Positions 7,186 through 13,863 are shown, numbered from the stretch's first letter. The stretch is 18,149 bases of DNA from an uncultured Collinsella sp. (GCA_900551365.1 URVZ01000032.1:1-18149), one strand, 5' to 3'. Translations and numbers: made by a program. The notes: generated by a model from the letters alone, not told the origin.

Positions 7186-7826
7186 GCGTAATCGTTAGGG
7201 ACATATCGAAGCGTATGGGTAAAAACGTTGTCCTGCGCAATGTGTCTATCGAGGTTGCCCCTGGGACCGTGGTCGGGCTTCAGGGGATAAACGGTTCGGG
7301 CAAGACCATGCTCATGCGAGCGGTCTGCGGATTGATTAAACCCACCGAAGGCGAGATCTCAATCGATGGTCAAAGGCTCGGAGTTGATATCTCGTTCCCG
7401 CCGAGTCTGGGGATGTTGATCGAGGCGCCTTCCTTTTTGGGATATCTGTCTGGCTACGACAATCTGGAGCTCATCGCTCAGATCAAGGGCGTTGCTACCC
7501 CCGAGGACATTCGCTCTGCCCTGCGGCTCGTGGGGCTCGATGCAGACGAAAAAAAGAAGTTCCGAGCATACTCGCTTGGGATGAAGCAACGTCTGGGGAT
7601 AGCTGCGGCAATTATGGAGAAGCCGAAACTGCTTGTTCTCGATGAGCCAACAAATGCCCTCGACGAAGCGGGCGTGGAAATGCTCAAGCGCGTTGTGGCG
7701 ATGGCGGCCTCAACGGGTCGCGAGGTTATTCTGTCCAGCCATGACGGAGAGGTGCTCGAGGAGCTGGCCGATCGGGTTTACTGCATGCGCGACGGTGCCG
7801 TTGTGAACGTTCGGGAAAGGTCGTGA
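7182..7826 (+). CDS. ABC transporter ATP-binding subunit
   Basis: A 214-residue nucleotide-binding domain that powers the two upstream permeases. Motifs in order: Walker A GINGSGKTML (about residues 34-43), the Q-loop region (GMLIEAPSFLGYLSGYDNLELI), the signature YSLGMKQRLGIAAA (a variant of LSGGQ common in the bacitracin/lantibiotic immunity family), Walker B KLLVLDEPT, the D-loop NALDEAG and the H-loop histidine in ILSSHD. All catalytic residues are present. The ATG at 7182 follows a GGGGG ribosome site and overlaps the permease stop; a longer upstream frame is rejected because it lies inside the permease gene. It is slightly short for the family and lacks the C-terminal extension seen in BcrA-like proteins. 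Confidence 0.92.
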   Translation: MSVIVRDISKRMGKNVVLRNVSIEVAPGTVVGLQGINGSGKTMLMRAVCGLIKPTEGEISIDGQRLGVDISFPPSLGMLIEAPSFLGYLSGYDNLELIAQIKGVATPEDIRSALRLVGLDADEKKKFRAYSLGMKQRLGIAAAIMEKPKLLVLDEPTNALDEAGVEMLKRVVAMAASTGREVILSSHDGEVLEELADRVYCMRDGAVVNVRERS

Positions 7827-7831
7827 GCGCG

Positions 7832-8491
7832 ATGAAGAAAACCCTGTGGACAAGAAGGGCGGTGCTTGCTCTTTTCGGCTGTGCTGCTACCGGCCTTGCG
7901 GGCATGAGGGTGAGCGTCGTTAACGGGAACCGGACGGTCATTCCTGAGAAATATTATGCGGAGGGCGAATGGCTCTCGATGGATGGGGCGTTTCTGGGTT
8001 CGAAGGATGTGGCGACTGACGGGTATTCGTTTTGCATAGACGGGGCAGAGCTGCTCACGCCGCGCGAGTATCTCAAGCGTGCGCATGATAATTATTCAAA
8101 ATATGGCATCGTGGATACGAAAACGAAATTGAAGGACGCCGACATCACGTGTGTTATCGCCGTAAAGATGCGTGTCAGGAATAAGGACAATGTCGAAGGC
8201 GGCATCAAGACGTATGTCTGGCATTTGGTGCCGGAGTCTGCACCAAACTATGACTTTGTGGTCAATACCGATCTGATAACGCAGGCAATGCCGGCTCTGG
8301 GCGGTTCTGCTGCGTTTGCTGTACAGGTTGGGGCGGAGAACGAGTTGCTCGTCCCATTCATGATGCGAAACACCAACGACTATTTCGAAGGTTACGAGAC
8401 CGTCCGTTTTGAGAAGGCTTTTCCTGGGACTTATACGATGAAGATGACCGATCTGCCAGAGAGAAGGCTCTTAAGGTTTGAAGTGAAGTAG
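7832..8491 (+). CDS. Exported or membrane-anchored DUF5028-like protein, possible immunity factor
   Basis: A 219-residue protein with an N-terminal export or anchor segment. TRRAVLALFG could be a twin-arginine signal, and LFGC resembles a weak lipobox with Cys about 17. The rest is soluble beta-rich sequence, including YSFCIDGAELLTPREYLKR, VRNKDN near the middle and HLVPESAPNYDFVVNTDLI. That pattern matches my memory of DUF5028 proteins, which accompany ABC transporters in Gram-positive peptide loci. The ATG at 7832 is chosen since GGGAAAGG is 11 bases upstream; a GTG at 7823, overlapping the ATPase stop, is too close to it. Being last in the operon and outside the membrane, it may protect the cell or assist the transporter. 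The domain name is not database-checked. Confidence 0.75.
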   Translation: MKKTLWTRRAVLALFGCAATGLAGMRVSVVNGNRTVIPEKYYAEGEWLSMDGAFLGSKDVATDGYSFCIDGAELLTPREYLKRAHDNYSKYGIVDTKTKLKDADITCVIAVKMRVRNKDNVEGGIKTYVWHLVPESAPNYDFVVNTDLITQAMPALGGSAAFAVQVGAENELLVPFMMRNTNDYFEGYETVRFEKAFPGTYTMKMTDLPERRLLRFEVK

Positions 8492-8701
8492 CTCGAAGAT
8501 CCCGCGGTTCGCGACGAGCTCCTTGCGCGCCGCGGTTACGCAAGGGAGATTCGCAACCGCTATGCCGGCTCCGTTCCCGATGCCGGTGACGACCGCGTCC
8601 GCGCCACCGGCCAGGCGCACGGCGGTAGCGCCGTGTCGCGACAGATGGACGATCGCGTCGTCGATCGCGGTGACTACTCGCGCGGCGACACGCCCCGCTA
8701 G
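8492..8701 (+). pseudogene. Orphan GC-rich ORF tail, possible remnant of a mobilisation gene
   Basis: Directly after the TAG of the DUF5028-like gene, and in the same frame, runs an open 69-codon stretch ending in TAG at 8699. It is rich in Asp, Arg and Gly (DELLARRGYAREIRNRYAG, then DRVVDRGDYSRGDTPR). It has no start codon or ribosome site of its own, and its composition is clearly richer in GC than the module before it. It looks like the 3' end of a gene whose front is missing. Since mobC at 1674 lacks its relaxase, a relaxase tail is a tempting reading, but I cannot recognise the family. Confidence 0.35.
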
Positions 8702-8763
8702 TTTTGAACTGTCCTGCCCTAGCGCGTTGCAATTCAATCAGCTGTTACAGAATCCTGGAAGAA

Positions 8764-8826
8764 AGGGTCGAACCGAAGTGTCTGGCCGGACGCCGATTGT
8801 CCGGGAACTGCTTCGGATTCGACCCT
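8764..8826. repeat. Large two-part hairpin
   Basis: The outer arms AGGGTCGAACCGAAG (8764-8778) and CTTCGG-A-TTCGACCCT (8811-8826) pair with a single bulged base. Inside, CCGGAC/GTCCGG (8786-8791 and 8799-8804) forms a second perfect stem. It lies between the converging orphan tail and the 8859-9137 gene, where a bidirectional terminator would be expected, but neither side has a T-run; it may instead be an element-end or recombination structure. Confidence 0.6.
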
Positions 8827-8858
8827 CTTCTACTTTACTTCCATGGCCATGCGGAAGG

Positions 8859-9137
8859 CTAGTACTCCTTAACCGGATGCTTCTTACCGAAACCACCGTC
8901 GATGCCGAAACGGCAGAGCCTGTCGATGGCGCGAAGATGTTCGTCGATGGCGTTGGCGATCTGAGTGTCAACGATGCTGTCATGGTCGTTAAGGCTGCGG
9001 ACCGCCTCGTCGGCGGCCATGAAGGCCTTGATGGCTTGATTGAACTGAGCCTTAAAGATGTCGACCTTCTCAACTGCGGAGGCTCGGTCTGCCATCTCGC
9101 GCTCGAGCCGATGCACGACTTCCATTGAATCGCTCAT
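8859..9137 (-). CDS. Small helical protein of unknown function
   Basis: A 92-residue protein, mostly charged helix (MEVVHRLEREMADRASAVEKVDIFKAQFNQAIKAF and beyond), without membrane segments or a motif I recognise. It probably forms a coiled coil or helical bundle. The start is supported by AAAGGA about seven bases before the ATG, and a TATATT box lies 30-35 bases upstream (9167-9172 on the + strand). It has no partner in the same direction close by. I do not recognise its family; small proteins of this kind are common on plasmids and integrative elements. Confidence 0.65.
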   Translation of the reverse strand: MSDSMEVVHRLEREMADRASAVEKVDIFKAQFNQAIKAFMAADEAVRSLNDHDSIVDTQIANAIDEHLRAIDRLCRFGIDGGFGKKHPVKEY

Positions 9138-9214
9138 GCTATTCCTTTCCCTCGGGTGTTGTGCCTAATATATCGCCCCGTGCGGACACGATTCTCACCT
9201 AAGGAATGGCAATA

Positions 9215-9232
9215 GCGTGTTTATGAACACGC
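9215..9232. repeat. Small perfect hairpin
   Basis: GCGTGTT/AACACGC with a TATG loop, about 80 bases upstream of the 8859-9137 gene. It could be an operator; nothing more can be said. Confidence 0.4.
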
Positions 9233-9315
9233 AGATAGACGACTTAACGGGATTCGATTTACGGGGCGATTGAACCTGTGGTGGTGCGGATGCCCCGACC
9301 CGCGGCACGACTTAA

Positions 9316-9353
9316 CCGCCGTTATGTTAGCGACATGTCTAACATAACGGCGG
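9316..9353. repeat. Perfect 15-bp inverted repeat
   Basis: CCGCCGTTATGTTAG (9316-9330) and CTAACATAACGGCGG (9339-9353) flank an 8-base centre that itself overlaps the palindrome GACATGTC. It lies about 50 bases beyond the antitoxin stop codon. It may terminate the toxin-antitoxin message (no T-run) or be a recombinase or RHH binding site. Confidence 0.7.
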
Positions 9354-9406
9354 CGCAGGCCGCTCACTCCCTGCGGCAACGCCGATTCCGGGAAGGCACG
9401 CCGGGG

Positions 9407-9688
9407 CTATGCCGACCTGAGTATCCTCTCGGCCTTCTCGATCGCGGCCGAGCGCAGAAACTCCGACTTTCGCATCCCGCACGCGGCGGCCGCCCTCTCG
9501 ATGAGGTCGGCGCCCGTCTTCGGGCACTTGAAAGACAGGTTTGCGTTGGCCTCCACCTCGGAAAGCCTGGGGCGGCCGACTCGGAGGTTCACCAGGCTCC
9601 CCTCCCAGGAGCCGGATTCGTATTCCGCGCACTCGCGCTCGATGTCCTCATCCGTGATAACGGATCCGTTTGCAAGCCTATATTCCAT
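9407..9688 (-). CDS. RHH-type antitoxin of a type II toxin-antitoxin pair
   Basis: A 93-residue acidic protein. Its N-terminal half (NGSVITDEDIERECAEYESGSWEGSLVNLRVGRPRLS) is probably the toxin-wrapping part. Its C-terminal half is a ribbon-helix-helix-like unit (NLSFKCPKTGADLIERAAAACGMRKSEFLRSAAIEKA). The start at 9688 follows AGGAGAGG and overlaps the toxin stop by one base (TGATG), so translation is coupled. A longer frame starting at 9769 is rejected as it lies within the toxin gene and lacks a ribosome site. It should neutralise the toxin and repress the operon at the dyad at 9972-10009. The RHH at the C-terminal end rather than the N-terminal end is a point of note. Confidence 0.75.
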   Translation of the reverse strand: MEYRLANGSVITDEDIERECAEYESGSWEGSLVNLRVGRPRLSEVEANANLSFKCPKTGADLIERAAAACGMRKSEFLRSAAIEKAERILRSA

Positions 9689-9954
9689 CAGTAACCTCTC
9701 CTTCTCGCGTTCTCGATCTCCCTCAGCGTCTTCTTGCTCGGCGGCGTCATGGCGTGGTAGACGAGCCACACGCCGTCGGCCAGGAGGACACCGACCATCT
9801 CGATGTACCGGCCTTGCGGGTCGTAGCCCGTCCGCATCTCGCGCTCACCGGGTATGCGGACGGCTGCGAAGCAGTAGCTCTCCCACGCCGCCTCGACATC
9901 ACCGTCATCTAGCTCGGGGTGCCGCTCGTGAACTCTCTGGTGTATCCGGACCAT
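9688..9954 (-). CDS. Toxin of a type II toxin-antitoxin pair (BrnT/RelE-like small RNase, tentative)
   Basis: An 88-residue basic protein: RIHQRVHERHPELDDGDVEAAW at the N-terminus, a central GYDPQGRYIEMVGVL strand and YHAMTPPSKKTLREI near the end. This order (H-x-x-x-x-x-DV helix, G-x-D-x-x-GR strand, P-P-S-K-K-T helix) resembles BrnT-like toxins that cut mRNA. The ATG at 9954 follows GGAGG; an upstream start at 10020 would carry translation through the operator dyad and is less likely. The toxin comes first, then the antitoxin, as in the BrnTA and HigBA families. Such pairs stabilise plasmids and integrative elements. The toxin class is inferred from pattern, not from a search. Confidence 0.75.
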   Translation of the reverse strand: MVRIHQRVHERHPELDDGDVEAAWESYCFAAVRIPGEREMRTGYDPQGRYIEMVGVLLADGVWLVYHAMTPPSKKTLREIENARRRGY

Positions 9955-9971
9955 GAGCCTCCAATCTTTAC

Positions 9972-10009
9972 GATAGTATTCTACTACTATTTGGTAGTAG
10001 AATACTATC
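9972..10009. promoter_or_regulatory. Operator dyad of the toxin-antitoxin operon
   Basis: A perfect 16-bp inverted repeat, GATAGTATTCTACTAC (9972-9987) and GTAGTAGAATACTATC (9994-10009), sits 18 bases before the toxin start. RHH antitoxins typically bind such sites over the promoter. The AT-rich arms contrast with the GC-rich surroundings. Confidence 0.75.
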
Positions 10010-10035
10010 CGTCCCAACATATTCCATTAGCCGTT

Positions 10036-10123
10036 CGTCCCAAAACGTATGCCGCGCGGCACTCGAAAACCGAACCCTCGATGCCGTGAACAGCGAGTGC
10101 CAAAACCCAGTGTCAAAACCTCC
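10036..10123. repeat. Repeats upstream of the recombinase gene, possible recombination site
   Basis: GGCACTCG (10058-10065) and CGAGTGCC (10094-10101) form an 8-bp inverted repeat. The related words CGTCCCAAAACG, AGTGCCAAAACCC and AGTGTCAAAACCT occur near 10036, 10096 and 10109. Serine resolvases often act on such arrays next to their own gene, but no known res half-site is recognisable. Confidence 0.35.
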
Positions 10124-10170
10124 ACTTGCATTCCCATGAGAAAATCAAAAGACAAGGCAGGAGGCTGAAA

Positions 10171-10755
10171 ATGACCAGATACGGATACGCTCGCGTGAGC
10201 ACGAAGGATCAGAAGCTAGATAGGCAAATCGAGGCATTGGTCAACGCTGGCGTGGCCTATGAGCGCATCTTCAAAGACAAGGAGACTGGCGCACGCGAGG
10301 GCGACCGCACGCAACAGAAAAAGTTGTTCAAAAAGATGAAGCGCGGCGATGAAGTGGTGGTCGAGTCCTGGGAGCGCCTGACCAGATCGACGAGGCAGCT
10401 GCTGAACTATGACCTGATGTTCAGGAACTTAGGAGTGAAGCTCATATCACTGAAGCAGCCCGTTGACCTCGATACTGCATTCGGCCGTTTCGTGCTGGGC
10501 ACCCATGCCTGCACCGCCGAGCTCGAGCGCGACCTGATCAGGCAGCGCCAGGCCGAGGGTATCGCCGTCAAACGGAGCCGCGGTGGCAACGTCGGGGGCC
10601 GCCCGCGCATCGCGGACGTCAAGGCCGACGCCGCCGTGAAGCTCTACCTCGCCCGTGAGACGCCAATTCCCGACATCTGCGCCGCAACAGGTATCTCGAA
10701 ATCGACCCTGTACCGCGTGCTCCGCGAGCGCGGGTTAGTGGGCGTCAGAAGATAA
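10171..10755 (+). CDS. Small serine recombinase (resolvase/invertase family)
   Basis: A 194-residue site-specific DNA recombinase. The N-terminal catalytic domain has the nucleophile Ser10 in YGYARVSTKDQ, with Arg8 beside it and the RLTRS motif (Arg69, Arg72) that completes the active site. A long dimer helix follows (ELERDLIRQRQAEGIAVKRSRG), then a GGRPR turn and a Hin-type helix-turn-helix (PIPDICAATGISKSTLYRVLRERG, about 166-188). Length and order match Tn3-type resolvases and DNA invertases, so the gene appears intact. The ATG at 10171 has AGGAGG seven bases upstream; a frame starting at 10126 is rejected. Its job may be to resolve element multimers or invert a nearby segment; the target site is not certain. 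Confidence 0.92.
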   Translation: MTRYGYARVSTKDQKLDRQIEALVNAGVAYERIFKDKETGAREGDRTQQKKLFKKMKRGDEVVVESWERLTRSTRQLLNYDLMFRNLGVKLISLKQPVDLDTAFGRFVLGTHACTAELERDLIRQRQAEGIAVKRSRGGNVGGRPRIADVKADAAVKLYLARETPIPDICAATGISKSTLYRVLRERGLVGVRR

Positions 10756-10900
10756 ATCCGAGTGCGCTACTATATAAGAGTGCGGTATTTCTCCAACTGA
10801 AACCCTGCGTGAACGCATGACTTGAGACGCCTTTTTAGAACTCACCGATCGCAGGACGAACACAACTCAACAGCGGCCGCGTATTTGTTCCCAGCCGTAC

Positions 10901-10919
10901 GGCGTGGCGGAGCCATGCC
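10901..10919 (+). promoter_or_regulatory. Leader hairpin before the coiled-coil gene
   Basis: GGCGTGGC/GCCATGCC with a GGA loop and one G-U pair, ending 11 bases before the GGAG ribosome site of the 10944 gene. The overlapping palindrome GCCGTACGGC (10894-10903) may be an autoregulatory site. The region 10756-10943 holds no gene. Confidence 0.35.
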
Positions 10920-10943
10920 CGTTGTTGATTGGAGTGCCGCATC

Positions 10944-11636
10944 ATGGCCGAAAACCAAGTCCAGTCCGAAAAGAAAATGACCAGTCTGAATGTCTCATCG
11001 GAGACCCGTGACGCCATAAAGGACATCAGCACGAGCCTTGGCCTCTCGCAGGCCGATACCGTCGCCCGCTTGGTCGGCGGCTACCACCCTAACGCCACTC
11101 CCGGCGTGAAGGCTGCGCTCGACGCATCGGCCGTCCTCGATGAGGCGGTCGAGCGGGTCAAGCGCATCATCGTGGGCGCTGCCGAAGCTGCCGCGATGGA
11201 GGCTCGTGCTGCCCGCGAGGACGCCGACGCCGCCAAGAAAAGTGCAACGGAACAGATTCAGAGCATCAAATCTAATTGCGTCGAGCAGGTCGCCGCCATC
11301 AAAGAGAAATTCGAGCTGGATACTGCGAGCTTGGAGATTGAGAACGATGAGCTCCACGCCACCGTCGCCGATTACCTCTCGCAGCTCAAGAAGCTCGATT
11401 CCGAGAACAATCAGCTCTTGGCAGAATCAGCCGCAAAAGACGATCGAATTGAAAGCATGAGGGGCGCGGTCGACGCCGCGGCCAAGGCTCAGGCCGATCT
11501 CAACGTCTCCCTCCTCGCCCAGCGTGACCTGATGGCCGAGGTCGCCGCCCTCAAGGACCGCCTCGCCGCCTCCGAGCAGCGTGCGGCCGTAGCTGAGGCT
11601 AAGGTCGAGGTCATGACCCAGATGAAGGGCGAGTAG
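10944..11636 (+). CDS. RHH/coiled-coil DNA-binding protein, KfrA-like
   Basis: A 230-residue protein with a short DNA-binding-like head (MTSLNVSSETRDAIKDISTS, then LSQADTVARLVG, about residues 12-45). A very long Ala-, Glu- and Lys-rich coiled coil runs from about residue 55 to the end, with heptads such as VAAIKEKFELDTASLEIENDEL. A DNA-binding head plus an alanine-rich coiled coil is the design of KfrA-type plasmid proteins that support stable inheritance. The start at 10944 is chosen since GGAG is nine bases upstream; a TTG at 10929 is less likely. It lies downstream of the recombinase but separated by 188 bp with its own leader. It is a plausible partition or nucleoid-organising protein of the element; no KfrA sequence identity is claimed. 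Confidence 0.75.
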   Translation: MAENQVQSEKKMTSLNVSSETRDAIKDISTSLGLSQADTVARLVGGYHPNATPGVKAALDASAVLDEAVERVKRIIVGAAEAAAMEARAAREDADAAKKSATEQIQSIKSNCVEQVAAIKEKFELDTASLEIENDELHATVADYLSQLKKLDSENNQLLAESAAKDDRIESMRGAVDAAAKAQADLNVSLLAQRDLMAEVAALKDRLAASEQRAAVAEAKVEVMTQMKGE

Positions 11637-11665
11637 CCCCGCGCTTCTCCTATCAGGCGGCTGAT

Positions 11666-11706
11666 TTCTAGAAGCCCTCTAGAACGCTTCTAGAGGGCTT
11701 CTAGAA
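11666..11706. terminator. Bidirectional terminator-like hairpin, perfect 19-bp stem
   Basis: TTCTAGAAGCCCTCTAGAA (11666-11684) and its exact reverse complement (11688-11706) are separated by only three bases. The stem lies between two convergent genes and contains the TAG stop of the - strand phosphoesterase. It lacks a T-run, so it may rely on stem strength. The arms themselves contain repeated TCTAGA words. Confidence 0.7.
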
Positions 11707-12416
11707 CCGAGCGCGGCATCTTCAATCGGCACGATGTCTCGGTAGATCAGGAGATGCTTGGCGTCGCACCATTTGTCGCCGTGGTAGTGCCCGAAGAACC
11801 AAGCGCGGTAGTCGAGCCGTTCGTCGAGTTCACCCAGGAATCGTTGCAGCAGGTCGTCTCGATACTCGCGTCCGCGCTCGCGGCACAGCTTCTCTGCCAG
11901 GTCGGCAGGGGCCTCGTGAGTCACAACGCAATCGACCCTCCAGCCCACGCGGTCGAGCGAGGCGCGGCAGCGCTCCATCTCCTCCTCGCTCGGCATCTCC
12001 TCGGGCCATCAGCTCCTCCCCTCCCTGCGACACTGTCTGTCGTTGCTCGCGGCACCGCCCATGGCAAGGACCGTGAGCCCGCCGATGTCGAACACCTCCC
12101 CACGCATCAGGTGCAGCACGTGCGGTCGCGCCTCATGGACGAGCCCGCCGTTCCACTCCCGCACCGGCAGTTCTGCCAGCATCCGGTGGTTCTCATGGTT
12201 GCCGTCTACGAAACACGTGGTCCAGGGCTTCGACTCGAACCAGTCGAGCCAATACCTCTCAGCATTCGAGCCGTCCCAGACAAAGCCGAAGTCGCCGGCC
12301 ACGATCGCCGCGTCATCGCGCGTCAGCGTGCGGCCCAGCGGCCAAGACTTGAAGGCAAACCGGCTGGACCCGTACTCGGCCCTGCCGTGCACATCGCCCG
12401 TCACATAGATAGCCAT
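11679..12416 (-). pseudogene. Metallophosphoesterase with an in-frame TGA (third of three)
   Basis: The frame codes for a 245-codon calcineurin-like phosphoesterase interrupted by TGA at codon 136 (12011-12009). Before the stop are GDVHGR (metal motif 1), VAGDFGFVWDG (motif 2) and VDGNHEN (motif 3). After it, in the same frame, are VVTHEAP and GHYHGD (the remaining metal histidines). Every metal ligand is present, but on both sides of the stop. Aligned without gaps to the neighbouring paralogue (DREYRVPYSSWWP), the TGA replaces its first tryptophan (DRQCRREGRS*WP). The start ATG overlaps the TGA of that gene (TGATG). This is either a recent nonsense mutation or a readthrough site. Many other genes here end in TGA, so general recoding is unlikely. 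Confidence 0.8.
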
Positions 12417-13141
12417 CAGTACGCACCCCACGGCAGGAGTTTGTCCCCGAGCCTCACGATCCGGTCGTACAGCACCGTGTGCCGTTCGTCCGGGTTGCCG
12501 TCTCGGTGGAAGTGACCGTAATACCAGCGCTTGTAGTCCAGGCGGTCCTCGAGCTCGTCGAGGAATCCGGTCAGCCGGTCCACATCAGGGCGTTCCCAGC
12601 CCGGGTCCGGGTAGAGCGTCGGCGAGAGCATGCGCGTCGAGCAGGTATGGGTGATGACGCAGTCGACCTTCCAGCCGACCTCGTCGAGCCTTGCCCGCGC
12701 GGCATCGAATTCGCGCTCGTCCGGGAGCTCCTGAGGCCACCAGCTGGAATACGGCACGCGGTATTCCCTGTCCACGCTCGTGGCACCGCCCATGGTGAAG
12801 ACCGTCGAGCCGTCTAGCTCGAAGACCTCGCCGCGCGTCAGGCGCCGAATGGGCGAGGTGCCCGACAGGCGCTGCGTCAGCCCGCCATGCCACGGCTCCA
12901 TGGGGCGCTCCCCCCAGTGGTCGAAGCGCTCGTGGTTGCCGTCGACGAACAGTACCGTGTAGGGGCGCGACTCCAGCCAAGCGATGTCGGCGCATTCCTC
13001 GGCAGAGAAGTCCCACGGAAAGCCAAAGTCGCCGGCGATGATCAGATAGTCACCGCTGCCAAGGCTATCCCCAAGCTCCCAGTCGCGGAGCTTTTGCATG
13101 TCGAGCCCACTATGGATGTCGCCCGTCACATAGACCGTCAT
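12416..13141 (-). CDS. Metallophosphoesterase (second of three)
   Basis: A 241-residue calcineurin-like phosphoesterase binding two metal ions. Metal motifs: GDIHSG (residues 7-12), AGDFGF (36-41), DGNHER (67-72), VITHTCS (near 160) and the C-terminal GHFHRD. The WWPQELP stretch (134-140) is shared with its broken neighbour. It is clearly a tandem paralogue of the 11679-12416 gene. The start at 13141 overlaps the stop of the upstream phosphoesterase (ATGA), so the three are co-translated; a longer frame up to 13711 is rejected as it lies inside that gene. Such proteins may cleave phosphodiesters, phosphoproteins or dinucleotides; the substrate cannot be told from sequence. Confidence 0.88.
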   Translation of the reverse strand: MTVYVTGDIHSGLDMQKLRDWELGDSLGSGDYLIIAGDFGFPWDFSAEECADIAWLESRPYTVLFVDGNHERFDHWGERPMEPWHGGLTQRLSGTSPIRRLTRGEVFELDGSTVFTMGGATSVDREYRVPYSSWWPQELPDEREFDAARARLDEVGWKVDCVITHTCSTRMLSPTLYPDPGWERPDVDRLTGFLDELEDRLDYKRWYYGHFHRDGNPDERHTVLYDRIVRLGDKLLPWGAY

Positions 13142-13776
13142 CGGATCGCCTCTTCCCTCTTGTACGCCGCCAGCTCGCGCTCGACCTGCCTGTCGCCGGT
13201 CTCGTTGACCCACCAGGGCCATTTCACCCGGCCGCACGGCTCGTCGACTCCGGCGAACCATTCCCTCAGCTCGTCGAGGCTCACCGGGGAGTGCCCGTTG
13301 GCATCGCAACCGACGTCGTAGCGCAGAAGGCCCTGCTTGCGGTTGAACTCGTTGTACGCGCCACCGCTGCTGTGGATGTGCCCGTGAAGGTGCCACGATC
13401 CATGGCTCATGCCCTGCCAGTCGGCCATGGGGTAATGGCTCAGGACGATCTTCTGCCCGTCGATCTTGAGCACGCAGATCGGCGGCTCCACGGTGAAGGC
13501 GCCCGCGACCGCCGGCTGGGTCCAGTCCTTGTCGTGGTTTCCCGGGACGAGGTGGATGCGCCTGCAGGCGATCCGCTTGCGCAGACAGTAGGCGTCCTGG
13601 GCGGTCATCTTGAATGAGAAATCCCCCAGGATGTAGAGTTCGTCGTCCGCGGCGACCCTGCCGTTGATGTTGTCGACGATGGCGTCGTTCATCTGCCAAA
13701 TCGTCTCCCACGGGCGGTCGGTGAACTTCAGCACGTTCTCATGCCCGAAATGGGTATCGCTAGTAAACCAGATCAT
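13138..13776 (-). CDS. Metallophosphoesterase (first of three)
   Basis: A 212-residue calcineurin-like phosphoesterase of a different branch from the two that follow. Motifs: SDTHFGHEN near the N-terminus, LGDFSFK, VPGNHDKDW, LSHYPMADW and LHGHIHSS. All expected metal-binding Asp, His and Asn residues are present. The tail after GCDANGHSPVSL is charged and rich in Trp and Arg. The start ATG follows an AGGGAGG ribosome site. Proteins of this type occur on phages and mobile elements, often near nucleic-acid genes. It heads an overlapping three-gene operon; its leader carries the nested inverted repeat at 13796-13848. Confidence 0.9.
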   Translation of the reverse strand: MIWFTSDTHFGHENVLKFTDRPWETIWQMNDAIVDNINGRVAADDELYILGDFSFKMTAQDAYCLRKRIACRRIHLVPGNHDKDWTQPAVAGAFTVEPPICVLKIDGQKIVLSHYPMADWQGMSHGSWHLHGHIHSSGGAYNEFNRKQGLLRYDVGCDANGHSPVSLDELREWFAGVDEPCGRVKWPWWVNETGDRQVERELAAYKREEAIR

Positions 13777-13795
13777 ATTTCCCTACCTCCCTTTT

Positions 13796-13848
13796 GCATT
13801 ATGTATGATTTACAAAATCAATCATACCACGGTACTACCATATAATGC
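13796..13848. promoter_or_regulatory. Nested inverted repeats in the phosphoesterase operon leader
   Basis: GTATGATT/AATCATAC (13803-13810 and 13820-13827) lies inside GCATTAT/ATAATGC (13796-13802 and 13842-13848). This AT-rich double dyad, 20-70 bases upstream of the first phosphoesterase, is a candidate operator or promoter; no good -35/-10 pair could be fixed. Confidence 0.45.
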
Positions 13849-13863
13849 AATCAAACCCAGACC

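Noticed and set aside
8471..8737. - strand frame of 88 codons opposite the orphan tail
   Set aside because: No ribosome site; an antisense shadow is common in GC-rich DNA, though this side cannot be fully excluded.
11679..12416. General reassignment of TGA to tryptophan
   Set aside because: Several intact genes in the window end in TGA with overlapping starts, so TGA acts as stop here.
11754..12515. + strand frame of 253 codons opposite the phosphoesterases
   Set aside because: Pro/Val/His-rich antisense shadow; the - strand carries clear metal-binding motifs.
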